DNA of 64,000 bases from Rheinheimera sp. 4Y26 (GCF_025245835.1 NZ_JAOBWS010000008.1:1-64000); one strand, 5' to 3'. Numbered from the stretch's first letter, positions 48,374 to 61,206 are shown. Numbers and translations are program-made. The notes: a model not told the origin generated them from the letters alone.

Positions 48374-49479
48374 TATTGTTTCGCTAACATCCGTTTGTGA
48401 GTGCTGACCGACATCAGAATGCCAAAACCGGCCAGTAAAGTCACGAAAGAAGTTCCGCCAAAACTGACCAGTGGCAGCGGAACACCAACGACCGGCAGAA
48501 TACCAGATACCATGCCGATGTTCACAAAAACATAGACAAAAAATGTCAGAGTGATACTACCGGCGAGAAAACGACTGTAGTTATCCTGAGCACGGCTGGC
48601 AATCACCAGGCCACGGCCAATAATAAACAGATAAAGCAGAAACAAACCACAGACGCCCATCAAGCCCATTTCTTCGGCAAACACAGCAAAAATAAAGTCG
48701 GTATGGCGCTCCGGCAAAAACTCCAGTTGCGACTGAGTGCCCTGCATCCAGCCTTTGCCTTCAATACCGCCTGAACCAATGGCTATCATCGACTGAATAG
48801 TTTGATAACCAGCGCCTAACGGATCCCGCTCCGGGTCAAACAAGGTCAGCACCCGGCGTTTTTGATAGTCATACATCAGAAAGTGCCACAGAATAGGTAA
48901 AAATGCCGCCAGCAGCGCAGCGACAAAACCGATAATACGCCAGCTCATGCCACTGAAAAACAACACAAAAACACCAGACATCGCGATAAGGATAGAGGTA
49001 CCGAGATCGGGTTGTTTGGCTATCAGTAAGGTAGGGGCAGCACAAATTAAAAAGCCGGCCAGCACGTCACGGGTGCGTGGTGGCATCGGATGTTTTGCCA
49101 TATACCAGGCAACGGCCATCGGCACCGCCAGTTTCATCATTTCAGAGGGCTGAAACTTGGTAAAACCTAAATCAATCCAGCGGGTTGAGCCTTTGGCTGT
49201 GTAGCCAAAAAACTCCACTATCAGCAGAAAAAACAAACCACTGATATACATAGGTAAAGACCAGCGCCGGTAACTTTGTGGATTAATCTGCGCCAGCATC
49301 GTCATAATGCCCATGGCAAAGGTAACTTTCAGTGCCTGGCCTTCCACCTTGGCTAAATCATGGCCGTCGGCGCTGTATAAGGTAAATAAACCTATCACAA
49401 TCAGCAGCAACAAGGCTCCGAATAGCGGGCCGTCAATATGCCAGCGCATCAGGCGGGATTGGTTTTCCTGCTCAGTCAT
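48373..49479 (-). CDS. rodA: Peptidoglycan glycosyltransferase RodA (MrdB, SEDS family)
   Basis: The 368-residue membrane protein polymerises glycan strands during elongation together with PBP2. It has about ten transmembrane helices. SEDS motifs include KGSTRWIDLGFTKFQPSEMMKLA, AKQPDLGTS and GLPLVSFGGTS-type sequence (VPLPLVSFGGTS). ATG 49479 is chosen to give the family N-terminus; it overlaps the mrdA stop by eight bases. Confidence 0.97.
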   Translation of the reverse strand: MTEQENQSRLMRWHIDGPLFGALLLLIVIGLFTLYSADGHDLAKVEGQALKVTFAMGIMTMLAQINPQSYRRWSLPMYISGLFFLLIVEFFGYTAKGSTRWIDLGFTKFQPSEMMKLAVPMAVAWYMAKHPMPPRTRDVLAGFLICAAPTLLIAKQPDLGTSILIAMSGVFVLFFSGMSWRIIGFVAALLAAFLPILWHFLMYDYQKRRVLTLFDPERDPLGAGYQTIQSMIAIGSGGIEGKGWMQGTQSQLEFLPERHTDFIFAVFAEEMGLMGVCGLFLLYLFIIGRGLVIASRAQDNYSRFLAGSITLTFFVYVFVNIGMVSGILPVVGVPLPLVSFGGTSFVTLLAGFGILMSVSTHKRMLAKQ

Positions 49480-51715
49480 CGATGGGGTTATCCTCAGTTG
49501 GAGCCTGGCTGACAGCGCTATTGGTGTTAGGGGATCCTTCGGCGGGCGCCGCAGCGTCAGGCTGTTGTGCCGTGCCTGCTTCAGTGCCGGAACCAGTGCC
49601 ATTGGCTTGCGGTTGCGGCCGGTTTTGCGTTATTGGCGGCTGTTCTGCTGTCGTGACCGGAGCGGTAGCAGGTTCAATTGTGGCCGGAACTGCGCCGCCC
49701 GGCACGGCTGATGGTTCATGCTGTTGCTGCTGACGTTTGAGTTTGCGCGCTTCCTCGGCAGCTTTTTCTTCGGCATAACGTTGTTCGCGCGCCAGCATCT
49801 GTGCTGCTCTTTGTTCCTGCATCAGTGCTATTTCCGCCAGAGTTGGCAGTGCCGGTTTTTCGGCGGCCGGCGTAAAATAATGATCCATCATAACGCGGGC
49901 AACAGGGGCTGCATTACTGCCGCCGCCGCCGGCGTTTTCCACCACCACAGCCACCACCACTTCCGGATTATGATGGGGGGCGTAACCGACAAACATGGCG
50001 TTGTCACGGTGGCGCTCGTTAATGGCTTTGGCATTGTATTTTTGCCCGGCGGCGATGTTGATCACCTGTTGGGTTCCGGTTTTACCGGCCGGGTCGTAAG
50101 TTGCGCCCAAAAAGGCGCCGCGTGCTGTGCCACCTTCCTGTTGGGCGGTACGGCGCATGGCTTCACGTGAAATAGCCCAGTTATTTGGGTCGACGACGGT
50201 AATGGCCTGCTCGGGTGCCAATAATAAACTTTGATCTTGTTGTTGATTATGAAAATTACGCGCCAGTCTTGGTGTAATGCGGGCGCCGGTATTAATTAAG
50301 GTGGCTGTGGTGAGCGCCATTTGTAGCGGAGTGGCCTGCCAGTAACCCTGGCCTATGCCGATATTAATGGTATCCCCCGGACCCCAGTTTTGTTTATGTT
50401 TGATTTTTTTCCATTCACGGGTGGGCATATTGCCTTCATTTTCTTCGTGAATATCAATACCGCTGGGGCGGCCAAAACCTGCTTTGGTCATAAAGTCGGC
50501 AATTTTGTCGATGCCCATTTTATAAGCCAGGTCGTAAAAGTAGGTATCACAACTTTTGATAATGCCGGTATAAATATCAACATAACCATGGCCGTATTTT
50601 GAGTGATCACGCCATGGCCGGCTGACGTTGGGCAAACGATACAAACCAGGGTCCGGAATACGGGTTTGTTCAGTGACAGTGCCATTTTCCAGACCCGCTA
50701 CGCCGAGCAAAGGTTTAATAGTGGAGGCGGGCGGGAATAACCCCTGTGTAATACGGTTCACCAGTGGTCTGTCCGGCGAATTTAATAACATACGGTAGTT
50801 TTTACCGCTGATACCATGCACAAATAAGTTCGGGTTGTAACTTGGGTTGCTGTAAAACGCCAGTACGGCACCATCTCTTGGATCCAGCATCACTACTGAA
50901 CCGCGGTTTTCGCCCAGTGCTTCCTGAGCTTTAAGTTGCAAGCCTAAATCCAGTGACAGGTATAAATCATCACCTGAGATGGCAGGTTGTTCGCGCAGGG
51001 TGCGGATGACCCGGCCGCGGCTGTTCACTTCAACTTCCTGATAACCCACAGTGCCGTGCAGCTGCCTTTCGTAAAACTTTTCCAGGCCCACTTTACCAAT
51101 ATCTCGGCTGGCGGCGTAATTGGCGCTTTGCTGGCTTTCTTCCAGTTGTTTGTATTCTTTTTCGTTAATTTTGCCGATGTAACCCAGCGCATGGGTAAAT
51201 AAATCGCCATAAGGATAATTGCGGGTCAGGCGGGCTTCGAGCGTGACCCCACTAAACTGGTGCAGATGCACCGCCAGAATAGCCACTTCCTGTTCGGTCA
51301 GATGTTCTTTCAGCGCAATACTTTTAAAGCGGCGCTGTTGTTTCACTTCTTTAAAAAAGGCCTGTTGCTGTTCTTCGTCGATAGCGATGAGTTTGGCAAG
51401 GGCCTGAACGGTTTGGGTTAAATCTTTGACTTGCTCCGGCACCAGCTCCAGCGAATGCACAGGGCGGTTTTCTGCCAGCAATACACCATTACGGTCATAA
51501 ATCATGCCGCGGTTGGGAGAAAGTGGCACCAGTTTAATGCGGTTACCGTCAGCTCTGGTGGAATACTCTTCGTACTTCACTACCTGTAGCTGGTATAAAT
51601 TCAGCAGCAAGACGCCAAATAACAGTACCACCATGACAAAAGCCACCAGCAGCCTTCTGTTAAACAGCAGAGCTTCGGCAACATGATCGGCAATGGCGAT
51701 ACGGCTTTTGCGCAT
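49472..51715 (-). CDS. mrdA: Penicillin-binding protein 2 (MrdA) with a long low-complexity C-terminal tail
   Basis: This transpeptidase of the elongation complex has 747 residues, whereas E. coli PBP2 has 633. A single transmembrane helix (about 20-43) and a pedestal domain precede the transpeptidase domain with Ser331-xx-Lys334 (STIK), Ser388-Cys-Asp (SCD) and Lys545-Thr-Gly (KTG). After the catalytic domain ends near 613, the tail has a charged helix rich in Glu, Ala and Arg (about 625-663) and then about 80 residues rich in Ala, Pro, Gln and Thr. The reading frame and codon use do not change there, so the tail is real. It is coupled to rodA. Confidence 0.97.
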   Translation of the reverse strand: MRKSRIAIADHVAEALLFNRRLLVAFVMVVLLFGVLLLNLYQLQVVKYEEYSTRADGNRIKLVPLSPNRGMIYDRNGVLLAENRPVHSLELVPEQVKDLTQTVQALAKLIAIDEEQQQAFFKEVKQQRRFKSIALKEHLTEQEVAILAVHLHQFSGVTLEARLTRNYPYGDLFTHALGYIGKINEKEYKQLEESQQSANYAASRDIGKVGLEKFYERQLHGTVGYQEVEVNSRGRVIRTLREQPAISGDDLYLSLDLGLQLKAQEALGENRGSVVMLDPRDGAVLAFYSNPSYNPNLFVHGISGKNYRMLLNSPDRPLVNRITQGLFPPASTIKPLLGVAGLENGTVTEQTRIPDPGLYRLPNVSRPWRDHSKYGHGYVDIYTGIIKSCDTYFYDLAYKMGIDKIADFMTKAGFGRPSGIDIHEENEGNMPTREWKKIKHKQNWGPGDTINIGIGQGYWQATPLQMALTTATLINTGARITPRLARNFHNQQQDQSLLLAPEQAITVVDPNNWAISREAMRRTAQQEGGTARGAFLGATYDPAGKTGTQQVINIAAGQKYNAKAINERHRDNAMFVGYAPHHNPEVVVAVVVENAGGGGSNAAPVARVMMDHYFTPAAEKPALPTLAEIALMQEQRAAQMLAREQRYAEEKAAEEARKLKRQQQQHEPSAVPGGAVPATIEPATAPVTTAEQPPITQNRPQPQANGTGSGTEAGTAQQPDAAAPAEGSPNTNSAVSQAPTEDNPIDD

Positions 51716-51717
51716 AA

Positions 51718-52188
51718 CTACTCGCGATGATAAGGATGGTTAGTACTGATACTCCAGGCGCGGTACAGGCTTTCAGCGAGCACCACCCGCACCAGCGGAT
51801 GGGGCATGGTGAGTGCAGACAAAGACCATTTGGCTTCGCTGGCGGCGATACAGGCAGGTGCTAAACCCTCAGGGCCGCCTACCAGTAAACAAACATCACG
51901 GCCGTCCATTTGCCATTGTTCCAGCTTCTGTGCCAGTTGTGGGCTGCTCCAGTTGGCACCTTCCACTTCCAGCGTGACAATGCGGCTGCCTTTAGGTACT
52001 GCAGCCAGCATTTTTTCGCCTTCCTGCTCCAGAATACGTTTAATGTCGGCGTTTTTGCCCCTTTTACCGGCCGGAATTTCAACAAGTTCCAGTGGTAAAT
52101 CCCGCGGGAAACGCCTGGCGTATTCTTCGTAGGCCGTGGTGACCCAGGCTGGCATTTTTTGCCCAACGGCAATCAGCATTAACTTCAT
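51718..52188 (-). CDS. rlmH: 23S rRNA pseudouridine-1915 N3-methyltransferase RlmH
   Basis: The 156-residue SPOUT methyltransferase modifies pseudouridine 1915 of 23S r[12 protein letters not shown] and the C-terminal [26 protein letters not shown] knot region ending HPYHRE are diagnostic. ATG 52188 gives the standard N-terminus MKLMLIAVG. It lies between rsfS and mrdA as in E. coli. Confidence 0.97.
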   Translation of the reverse strand: MKLMLIAVGQKMPAWVTTAYEEYARRFPRDLPLELVEIPAGKRGKNADIKRILEQEGEKMLAAVPKGSRIVTLEVEGANWSSPQLAQKLEQWQMDGRDVCLLVGGPEGLAPACIAASEAKWSLSALTMPHPLVRVVLAESLYRAWSISTNHPYHRE

Positions 52189-52192
52189 GAAC

Positions 52193-52513
52193 TCAGGCGG
52201 CCCAGAGTTTTTCCAACTGATAAAAACCACGGCTTTCATCAAGCATCACGTGAACCACCACTTCGCCTAAATCAACCAGTACCCAGTCACCGGATTTTTC
52301 GCCTTCCACACCCAGAATATGTAAACCGGCTTTTTTGGCTTCCTGAATCAGGTATGCCGCCACCGAACGAGTGTGACGGTTGGAAGTGCCTGAACACACC
52401 ACCATACATTCGGTTTCGGTTGATTTGCCTTTGACGTCGAGCTGAACAATATCTTTGGCTTTCATGTCGTCGATTTTATCAACCACAAAAGCAATTAATT
52501 CCTGAGTCTGCAC
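52193..52513 (-). CDS. rsfS: Ribosomal silencing factor RsfS
   Basis: The 106-residue protein binds L14 on the 50S subunit and blocks subunit joining in starvation. [25 protein letters not shown] and [21 protein letters not shown] are family hallmarks. The start is GTG 52513, with GGGG upstream. Four bases separate its stop from the rlmH start. Confidence 0.96.
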   Translation of the reverse strand: MQTQELIAFVVDKIDDMKAKDIVQLDVKGKSTETECMVVCSGTSNRHTRSVAAYLIQEAKKAGLHILGVEGEKSGDWVLVDLGEVVVHVMLDESRGFYQLEKLWAA

Positions 52514-52573
52514 TTGGTATACCCCATAGCTGTGCGCTGTAAACGCGGCATTTTAACAGCTTTTTATGCGCAG

Positions 52574-53215
52574 TTATACCTGATACAGCCCATGCTGTTG
52601 GATATAAGCCATTACCGCAGGAATTTGTAGCGCAGGTGAGGGACCTTGTTGTGGTTCGTTTTGCTGCAGGCCAGCACGGATTTGACTTGCCGAGATATCA
52701 AACAAAGGGTTTTGCAGCAGCAGAATTTTACCGGCACGGTGGTTTTGAAGTTCATTGATACTCTGTGCGCCATAATTTTGCAGCAGCATAGTTGCTTCGG
52801 CATTTTCTGCATAACCCGGGCGCTGGCACACCAATAAATGACAAAGGCTTAAGATGTCCTGGTATCGATGCCAGCGGGTGAAAGCACAAAGAGAATCCAT
52901 GCCAATGACAAAACACAAAGTGTCGTTTGGGTATTGCCGGCGCAGGATTTCCAGCGTTTCAACTGTATAAGAAGGACTGTGTTTGCCAAGCTCCAGCTTG
53001 TTCAGTTGAAGCGCCGGGTATGGCGCAATGGCCAGCTCCACCATGGCCGCTCTGTGTTCGCTGCTCACCCCAGGATGTGCTCTGTGCGGCGGCAAGTGGC
53101 AAGGCAGCAGCTGCAGTTGTTCAAGCTGACAATGTTGCCGGACATAAAGTGCCAGCCGTAAATGACCCTGATGAATAGGGTCAAAGGTGCCCCCATAAAA
53201 ACCCAACATGGCCAT
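52574..53215 (-). CDS. nadD: Nicotinate-nucleotide adenylyltransferase NadD
   Basis: The 213-residue enzyme adenylylates nicotinate mononucleotide in NAD synthesis. The nucleotidyltransferase signature GGTFDPIHQGHL is near the start; IGMDSL and ISASQIR complete the active site. ATG 53215 is one base before the holA stop codon region, so translation is probably coupled. Confidence 0.96.
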   Translation of the reverse strand: MAMLGFYGGTFDPIHQGHLRLALYVRQHCQLEQLQLLPCHLPPHRAHPGVSSEHRAAMVELAIAPYPALQLNKLELGKHSPSYTVETLEILRRQYPNDTLCFVIGMDSLCAFTRWHRYQDILSLCHLLVCQRPGYAENAEATMLLQNYGAQSINELQNHRAGKILLLQNPLFDISASQIRAGLQQNEPQQGPSPALQIPAVMAYIQQHGLYQV

Positions 53216-53216
53216 G

Positions 53217-54263
53217 TTAATCAGCCAGCTGCTGTTGCAGCGAAAATAATTTGGGCACAGGGTTGATAAACAAGGTCACCAGATGGGCCAGCGCCACTTC
53301 AGGGTGGCTCAGTTGACCCGATTTAAGCGCCCGGTCAAAACAGGCCAGTTCCTGCAGCAGATGTTGCAGCCAGTTGCCGGATAACCTGAGCAATGCCTGT
53401 TGATACAAAGGCTGACGTTTAGGCCAGATACTGAATTTTTTAAAATAGTCCTGGGCCAGAACCCCTTGTTGCTCCAAAGTTTTTAACTGTAACAACAGCA
53501 ACGCTTCTTTTTGTAATTGCCAGGCGATCATCACAGGTTCCTGATCTTGCGCTAATAACCGGTCGAGCCGGTGCAGCGCTTCTTCCCCCTGACCTGCGAG
53601 CACAGAATCAACCAGCTGAAACACACTAAAGTGGGACTGGTCCGCCAGATATTGCTGCAAAAATGCCGCATCCAGCCACTGGCCATGCTGGGTTAACGCC
53701 AGTTTTTCCAACTCCTGTTTGGCGGCCAGTAAGTTGCCGGCGGCGTGGTGTTGTAGTAGCTGCAGCGCGTCGGTCTGCAATTTGACACCAAGGCTGGCGG
53801 CACGCTCTTTTAGCCAGCGCATAAACTGATAATCGTCCAGCGGATAAAACTGTACCTGCACGCCAATCTCAGCCAGTGCTTTAAACCAGCTTTGTTTGGC
53901 AAATTCGGTGGCGTTTTTGGCGGCATGCAGCACTAAAATCAGGTCAGGGTGTAACAGAGCAGGGATTTTTTTCAGAGCATCCTGCGCCGCCGGGCTTAAT
54001 TTGGCAGTGCCTAAATCCAGCTCCAGCAGCTGACGGGGGTTAAACAGCGACATGCTGTTCATTTCATTAAAAAAATCGGCCCAGTCAAACTGGGCTTCAT
54101 TGATAAAACTTTGTCTGTCGTCAAAACCTGCGGATTTGGCGGCGCTGCGAATATCGTCCAGCGCTTCCATTTTTTGCAAAGGTTCTTCGCCAAACACCAG
54201 ATAAACCGGCGCCAGGCCTTTTTTCAGCTGAGCCAGTAACTGGTTGCTGAACAGTTTCAGCAT
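53217..54263 (-). CDS. holA: DNA polymerase III delta subunit HolA
   Basis: The 348-residue clamp-loader subunit opens the beta clamp. The N-terminal segment APVYLVFGEEPLQKMEALDDIR and the middle QFMRWLKERAASLGVKL match the delta family. MSLFNPRQLLELDL resembles the clamp-opening element. Length is close to E. coli HolA (343). It sits between lptE and nadD as in E. coli. Confidence 0.95.
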   Translation of the reverse strand: MLKLFSNQLLAQLKKGLAPVYLVFGEEPLQKMEALDDIRSAAKSAGFDDRQSFINEAQFDWADFFNEMNSMSLFNPRQLLELDLGTAKLSPAAQDALKKIPALLHPDLILVLHAAKNATEFAKQSWFKALAEIGVQVQFYPLDDYQFMRWLKERAASLGVKLQTDALQLLQHHAAGNLLAAKQELEKLALTQHGQWLDAAFLQQYLADQSHFSVFQLVDSVLAGQGEEALHRLDRLLAQDQEPVMIAWQLQKEALLLLQLKTLEQQGVLAQDYFKKFSIWPKRQPLYQQALLRLSGNWLQHLLQELACFDRALKSGQLSHPEVALAHLVTLFINPVPKLFSLQQQLAD

Positions 54264-54266
54264 AAC

Positions 54267-54748
54267 TCAGAGCCGGCCGAGCTGACGGATGATACGTGAC
54301 ACCGCCTGGGTGCGCAGTTCATCCAATAACAAATCCAGTTCCCGCGCTTTGGCCAGTGCCCTTGATGGGTCGTCCTGATAGTCCCGGGTTAATTCAATTT
54401 TGTGGCTGGTTGCTTCAGAGCCCGGCATCAGCAGCTGATATTCCACTGTGTAAATCAGCTCATATTCTGCCACCTGACCGTTAGGAAACAACGACAGGGT
54501 GCGCCGCTGCAGACCATCGGTCTGCAGCTGAATATGGGGCAGTTTGGCATCTGCGCCCGGCAGCAGTTTTACATTATTGCGTTGCAGCTGCTCCGACAGT
54601 TTGGCTAAAAGCTCCGAGTGGCGATCCCCTTCGAGGTAAATCGCCGGATATTTGGCCAGCGGCAGCTCACCACGCAACTGAAAACCACAGCCGCTCAGGA
54701 GCAAAGCGCCAAGCAGCAGACAGAGCCAGTGGCGTGACAACTTCAGCA

Positions 54749-54749
<1 letters not shown>
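54267..54749 (-). CDS. lptE: LPS-assembly lipoprotein LptE
   Basis: This 160-residue outer-membrane lipoprotein plugs the LptD barrel and helps insert LPS. The lipobox is LLSGC (Cys21), followed by GFQLRGELPL, the conserved start of the mature protein. Its ATG shares one base with the leuS stop (TAATG). Confidence 0.93.
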
Positions 54750-57466
<2,717 letters not shown>

Positions 57467-57552
57467 TCAGCTATGTCTGACTTCGCTGAAAAGTTCACCT
57501 TGTGCCGGACTGGCTATACTCAAGCTACTAAAGGTTCTTCGGGAGTCTGTAA

Positions 57553-58005
57553 ATGCAGGACTTTACCCATAAGTATCAGCAATGGTTAAACCAACTGTCG
57601 GATGCGGTGCGACAAGCCAAAGAGCAGCAGGTCAGCCAGTTATTTAAGCTTGGCGAAACCATCAAAGCCTATCTGAAAGCGGGTTCTGATTTAACCGCTT
57701 ATGAGACCACACTGTTTCTGGAAACCTTCAAACGGCAGTCGGCTGAAGAGGATTTGCCGTCGTTATGGCCTGAAGCTTTATGGTATGAATTGTCGCAGGT
57801 GACCGACAAAACCCAGCTGGAGTGGCAGGAGCTCAGCAGCGATTTTGCCCATCAGGGGCATTACCAGGCTGGCGAAGAAGTGGGCATGGGCTTGTATTGT
57901 TGTGACGCCTGCAGCGCAACTTTGCCTTATTATCACCCCGCTGAGCTGGTGGTTTGCCCTGATTGTGGCGGCCATTTATTTCACCGTCGTGGCTTACCGG
58001 TCTGA
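57553..58005 (+). CDS. YbeL-type zinc-ribbon protein (DUF1451)
   Basis: The 150-residue protein has a helical N-terminal part and a C-terminal zinc ribbon with Cys117/Cys120 and Cys135/Cys138 (CDAC, CPDCGG). The family is defined by E. coli YbeL, which also lies near leuS. The function is unknown. GGGAG precedes the ATG. Confidence 0.9.
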   Translation: MQDFTHKYQQWLNQLSDAVRQAKEQQVSQLFKLGETIKAYLKAGSDLTAYETTLFLETFKRQSAEEDLPSLWPEALWYELSQVTDKTQLEWQELSSDFAHQGHYQAGEEVGMGLYCCDACSATLPYYHPAELVVCPDCGGHLFHRRGLPV

Positions 58006-58116
58006 AATTCGGCTGATGGTTCTGATATTTAGCTTGCTTTGGTGCACTTTAGCCACTTTCGCCCACAGTAGTTTTTGTTACTATAGGCATTCGTTTTTTA
58101 TCCGGGAATTTTCTGC

Positions 58117-60537
58117 ATGACGCATCCGGCAGTACATAAAGCCGCTCTATCTCATTTGCAAAGCATGGCTTTGCCCGTTTCTCAACTTGGCCCGCAGCTT
58201 GACGACAAGCTGATTGCAGAGGCACTGGATGTGGCCGGTTTTAGCAGCACTTTTATCGGGCAGGAGCGTGCCAAAGCGGCGCTTTCATTTGCCATTGGCA
58301 TGGACATGCCGGGCTACAACCTTTATGTGATGGGTGAACCTGCACTTGGTCGTTACACTCTGGTGCAGGATATTCTGCAAAGTGCCGCCAGTGAAAAAGA
58401 AACACCGGACGACTGGTGTTATATCAATAATTTTGAAGACGAGCGGGTGCCACAAACTTTAAGGCTGCTGCCTGGCGAAGGCCGGGTGCTGGTGAAAAAG
58501 ATTGAAGCCTTAATTGACGAGCTGCTCGACACCTTCCCGGCCGCTTTTGATAACCCGGGTTATCAGCGCAAGAAAAAAGCCATTCACGCCACTTTTGATA
58601 ATAAATACGAAGCGGCCATCGCCCTTGTTGAGCGTAAAGCGCTGGAAAAACAAGTGGTTTTGTATGAAGACAATGGCGCTGTCAGTTTTTCGCCTGTGAT
58701 CGACGGTAAACCGCTGGATGATGCCGAGTTTGCCAATTTACCCGACGATAAACGGCAGTTTTTTTATGGGTTGGTGACTGAACTTGAAACCATTTTAAAC
58801 GAGCAGTTGCTGGAATTGCCGCAGTGGAAACGCGAGCTGTCGGAAAACCTGCGTACTTTACGCCGCGAAACCATTGAAGTTGCGCTCAAACCTTTGCACA
58901 AAGCACTGGAGCATGACTATTCCAATGAATTGGGTGTATTGCGTTATTTGCGCGAAATGCGCCCTGAGCTGGTAAAAGCCGTGCTGGAGCTGCTGCCGGA
59001 AGAGCTGGAAAGCGACAAACTGGAAGAGCTGGATATCCGCAGTTTGTTTGTTGGTGATTTTGTGCCTAACGTATTGGTTCATCACGAATTAATGTCGGGC
59101 GCCCCTATTGTATTCGAAGCCAACCCAAGTTATGGCAACTTATTCGGCCGGGTGGAATACAGCTCAGATCAGGGCGCTTTATATACCAATTACCGGATGA
59201 TCCGTGCCGGCGCTTTGCATAAAGCCAACGGTGGTTATCTGATTCTGGATGCCGACCGTTTATTGTCACAACCTGCGGTGTGGGATGCGCTCAAGCTGGC
59301 GCTAAAAAGCGGCGAAATTAATATCGACACTTTGTCAGACCATGCTGTCACCAACTCCACCATTATTACGCCCAAAGCGATACCGCTGAATGTGAAGATT
59401 GTGCTGCTCGGTTCGCGTGATTTGTATTATCTGGTGCAGGACGTAGATGATGAATTTAATGAACTGTTCCGGGTGCTGGCCGATTTTGAACATTACCTGC
59501 CGTTTAATCCGCTGACAGTCAAATATATGTCGCTGCAGCTGCAGGACCAAATTCAGGCGCTGGACGCCGGGCCTTTAACAGCCTGTGGTTTAAAGCAGTT
59601 GTTAACTTTCAGTTTCCGTCAGGCCGAACATCAGCGTAAGTTGTCAGCCCGTTTTGCTGATGTGCTGGAGCTGGTACGCGAAGCCTGTTATTACGCCAAC
59701 CAGGCCGGTGATACTGAACTCAGCGCTTTGCATATTCAGCAGGCGTTGCAGGGTAAACAATACCGCACCGGCCGCATCAGCGAGTCTTTCCTGGAAGATA
59801 TTCAGGAAGGACAAATTTTGATTGATACCGATGGGGTGGCCGTCGGCAAAGTGAATGGTCTGACAGTGCTGGAAATTGGCGATACCGCCTTTGGTACACC
59901 GGCCCGTATCAGTGCTACTGTGTATCCTGGCTCCAATGGTGTTATTGATATTGAACGCGAAGTAGAGCTTGGCAAAGCCATTCACTCCAAAGGGGTGATG
60001 CTGCTGACCGGTTACCTCGGTGCTAAATATGCCCAGAACTTCCCGCTAACCTTATCCGCCAATATCGCCATGGAGCAGTCTTATGGCCTGGTGGACGGTG
60101 ACAGTGCGTCACTGGCCGAAGTCTGTGCGCTGATTTCCGCTATAACCAATGTGCCTATCCGCCAGGATTTAGCGGTGACAGGCTCCATCAACCAGCATGG
60201 TCAGGTGCAGGCCATTGGTGGTGTCAACGAAAAAATTGAAGGGTATTTCCGCTTATGTCAGTCCCGTGGTTTAACCGGCGCTCAGGGCGTGGTGATCCCG
60301 GCCAGCAATCAGCTGAATCTGGTGCTCAATGACGAAGTGGTGAATGCGGTGGCCTCGGGCCAGTTCCATATTTATGTGGTAAAAACCGTCGATGAAGCGC
60401 TGGAAATGCTGACCGGTTGTGAGGCTGGCGTTAAAACCGCCAAAGGCCAGTACCCGAAAAAATCACTGAATGCACTGACCATGACACGCCTGGCCGCTAT
60501 TGCCGAGCTGGTGAATGGCTCATCAGACGACGAATAA
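58117..60537 (+). CDS. Lon-family ATP-dependent protease (YcbZ/LonB-like, S16)
   Basis: The 806-residue protein has an N-terminal AAA_32-type ATPase region and a C-terminal S16 proteolytic domain. The catalytic Ser663 (DGDSAS) and Lys706 (VNEKIEGYF) are 43 residues apart, the same spacing as Ser679/Lys722 in E. coli Lon. The P-loop position reads GEPALGRYT (73-81), with Arg where canonical Walker A has Lys. The substrate-recognition domain of classical Lon is absent. Related putative proteases are widespread, and E. coli YcbZ is a shorter member. Substrates are unknown. It is followed by the DUF2959 gene after nine bases. Confidence 0.9.
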   Translation: MTHPAVHKAALSHLQSMALPVSQLGPQLDDKLIAEALDVAGFSSTFIGQERAKAALSFAIGMDMPGYNLYVMGEPALGRYTLVQDILQSAASEKETPDDWCYINNFEDERVPQTLRLLPGEGRVLVKKIEALIDELLDTFPAAFDNPGYQRKKKAIHATFDNKYEAAIALVERKALEKQVVLYEDNGAVSFSPVIDGKPLDDAEFANLPDDKRQFFYGLVTELETILNEQLLELPQWKRELSENLRTLRRETIEVALKPLHKALEHDYSNELGVLRYLREMRPELVKAVLELLPEELESDKLEELDIRSLFVGDFVPNVLVHHELMSGAPIVFEANPSYGNLFGRVEYSSDQGALYTNYRMIRAGALHKANGGYLILDADRLLSQPAVWDALKLALKSGEINIDTLSDHAVTNSTIITPKAIPLNVKIVLLGSRDLYYLVQDVDDEFNELFRVLADFEHYLPFNPLTVKYMSLQLQDQIQALDAGPLTACGLKQLLTFSFRQAEHQRKLSARFADVLELVREACYYANQAGDTELSALHIQQALQGKQYRTGRISESFLEDIQEGQILIDTDGVAVGKVNGLTVLEIGDTAFGTPARISATVYPGSNGVIDIEREVELGKAIHSKGVMLLTGYLGAKYAQNFPLTLSANIAMEQSYGLVDGDSASLAEVCALISAITNVPIRQDLAVTGSINQHGQVQAIGGVNEKIEGYFRLCQSRGLTGAQGVVIPASNQLNLVLNDEVVNAVASGQFHIYVVKTVDEALEMLTGCEAGVKTAKGQYPKKSLNALTMTRLAAIAELVNGSSDDE

Positions 60538-60546
60538 GGATAAAAG

Positions 60547-61206
60547 ATGTTATTTAAAATCAAACATATATTGCAGTTTGTTGCGCTGTCTGGCGCCTTG
60601 CTCGCTGGGGGGTGCAGCACAGCTTATTACGCCGCCATGGAAAAAGTCGGGGTGCATAAACGCGATATTCTGATTGATCGTGTGGAAGAAGCGCGGGATG
60701 CTCAGGCAGTCAGTCAGCAGGAGTTTAAAGACGCGCTGGATCAACTCAGTCAGCTGATTAACTTTCACGGTGGCAATTTGCAGGACAGATACGAAGCCTT
60801 GCAGGCGCAGTATGACGACAGCAAAAAAGCTGCTGAGGAAGTGACGGCCCGTATTAACAAAGTGGAATTGGTGGCTTTTGACTTATTTGATGAATGGGAA
60901 GCTGAGCTGTCGCAGTATCAGAATAAAAAACTTAAAGCCGACAGCAAAAAGAAACTGCTGGACACCAAACGCCAGTTTGATGCTTTGGTGAAAGTGATGC
61001 GCCGTGCCGAGAGTAAAATGCCCCCAGTGCTTAGGGTATTAAACGACAACGTGCTGTATTTAAAACACAATCTAAATGCCAAAGCGGTAGGCGCTATTCA
61101 GGGGGAGTTTGGTGTGCTACAGCAGGATGTCAACAATCTGCTGGCGGAAATGAACAGAGCCATTGCCGATTCCAACCAGTTTATTGCCACTATGAATCAA
61201 AACTAA
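60547..61206 (+). CDS. DUF2959 lipoprotein
   Basis: The 219-residue protein has signal and lipobox LAGGC (Cys23). The mature part is mostly long charged helices, probably coiled coil, with the conserved start STAYYAAMEKVGVHKRDILIDRVEEARDAQ typical of DUF2959. The function is unknown. It starts nine bases after the Lon-like gene, so the two form an operon. Confidence 0.88.
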   Translation: MLFKIKHILQFVALSGALLAGGCSTAYYAAMEKVGVHKRDILIDRVEEARDAQAVSQQEFKDALDQLSQLINFHGGNLQDRYEALQAQYDDSKKAAEEVTARINKVELVAFDLFDEWEAELSQYQNKKLKADSKKKLLDTKRQFDALVKVMRRAESKMPPVLRVLNDNVLYLKHNLNAKAVGAIQGEFGVLQQDVNNLLAEMNRAIADSNQFIATMNQN

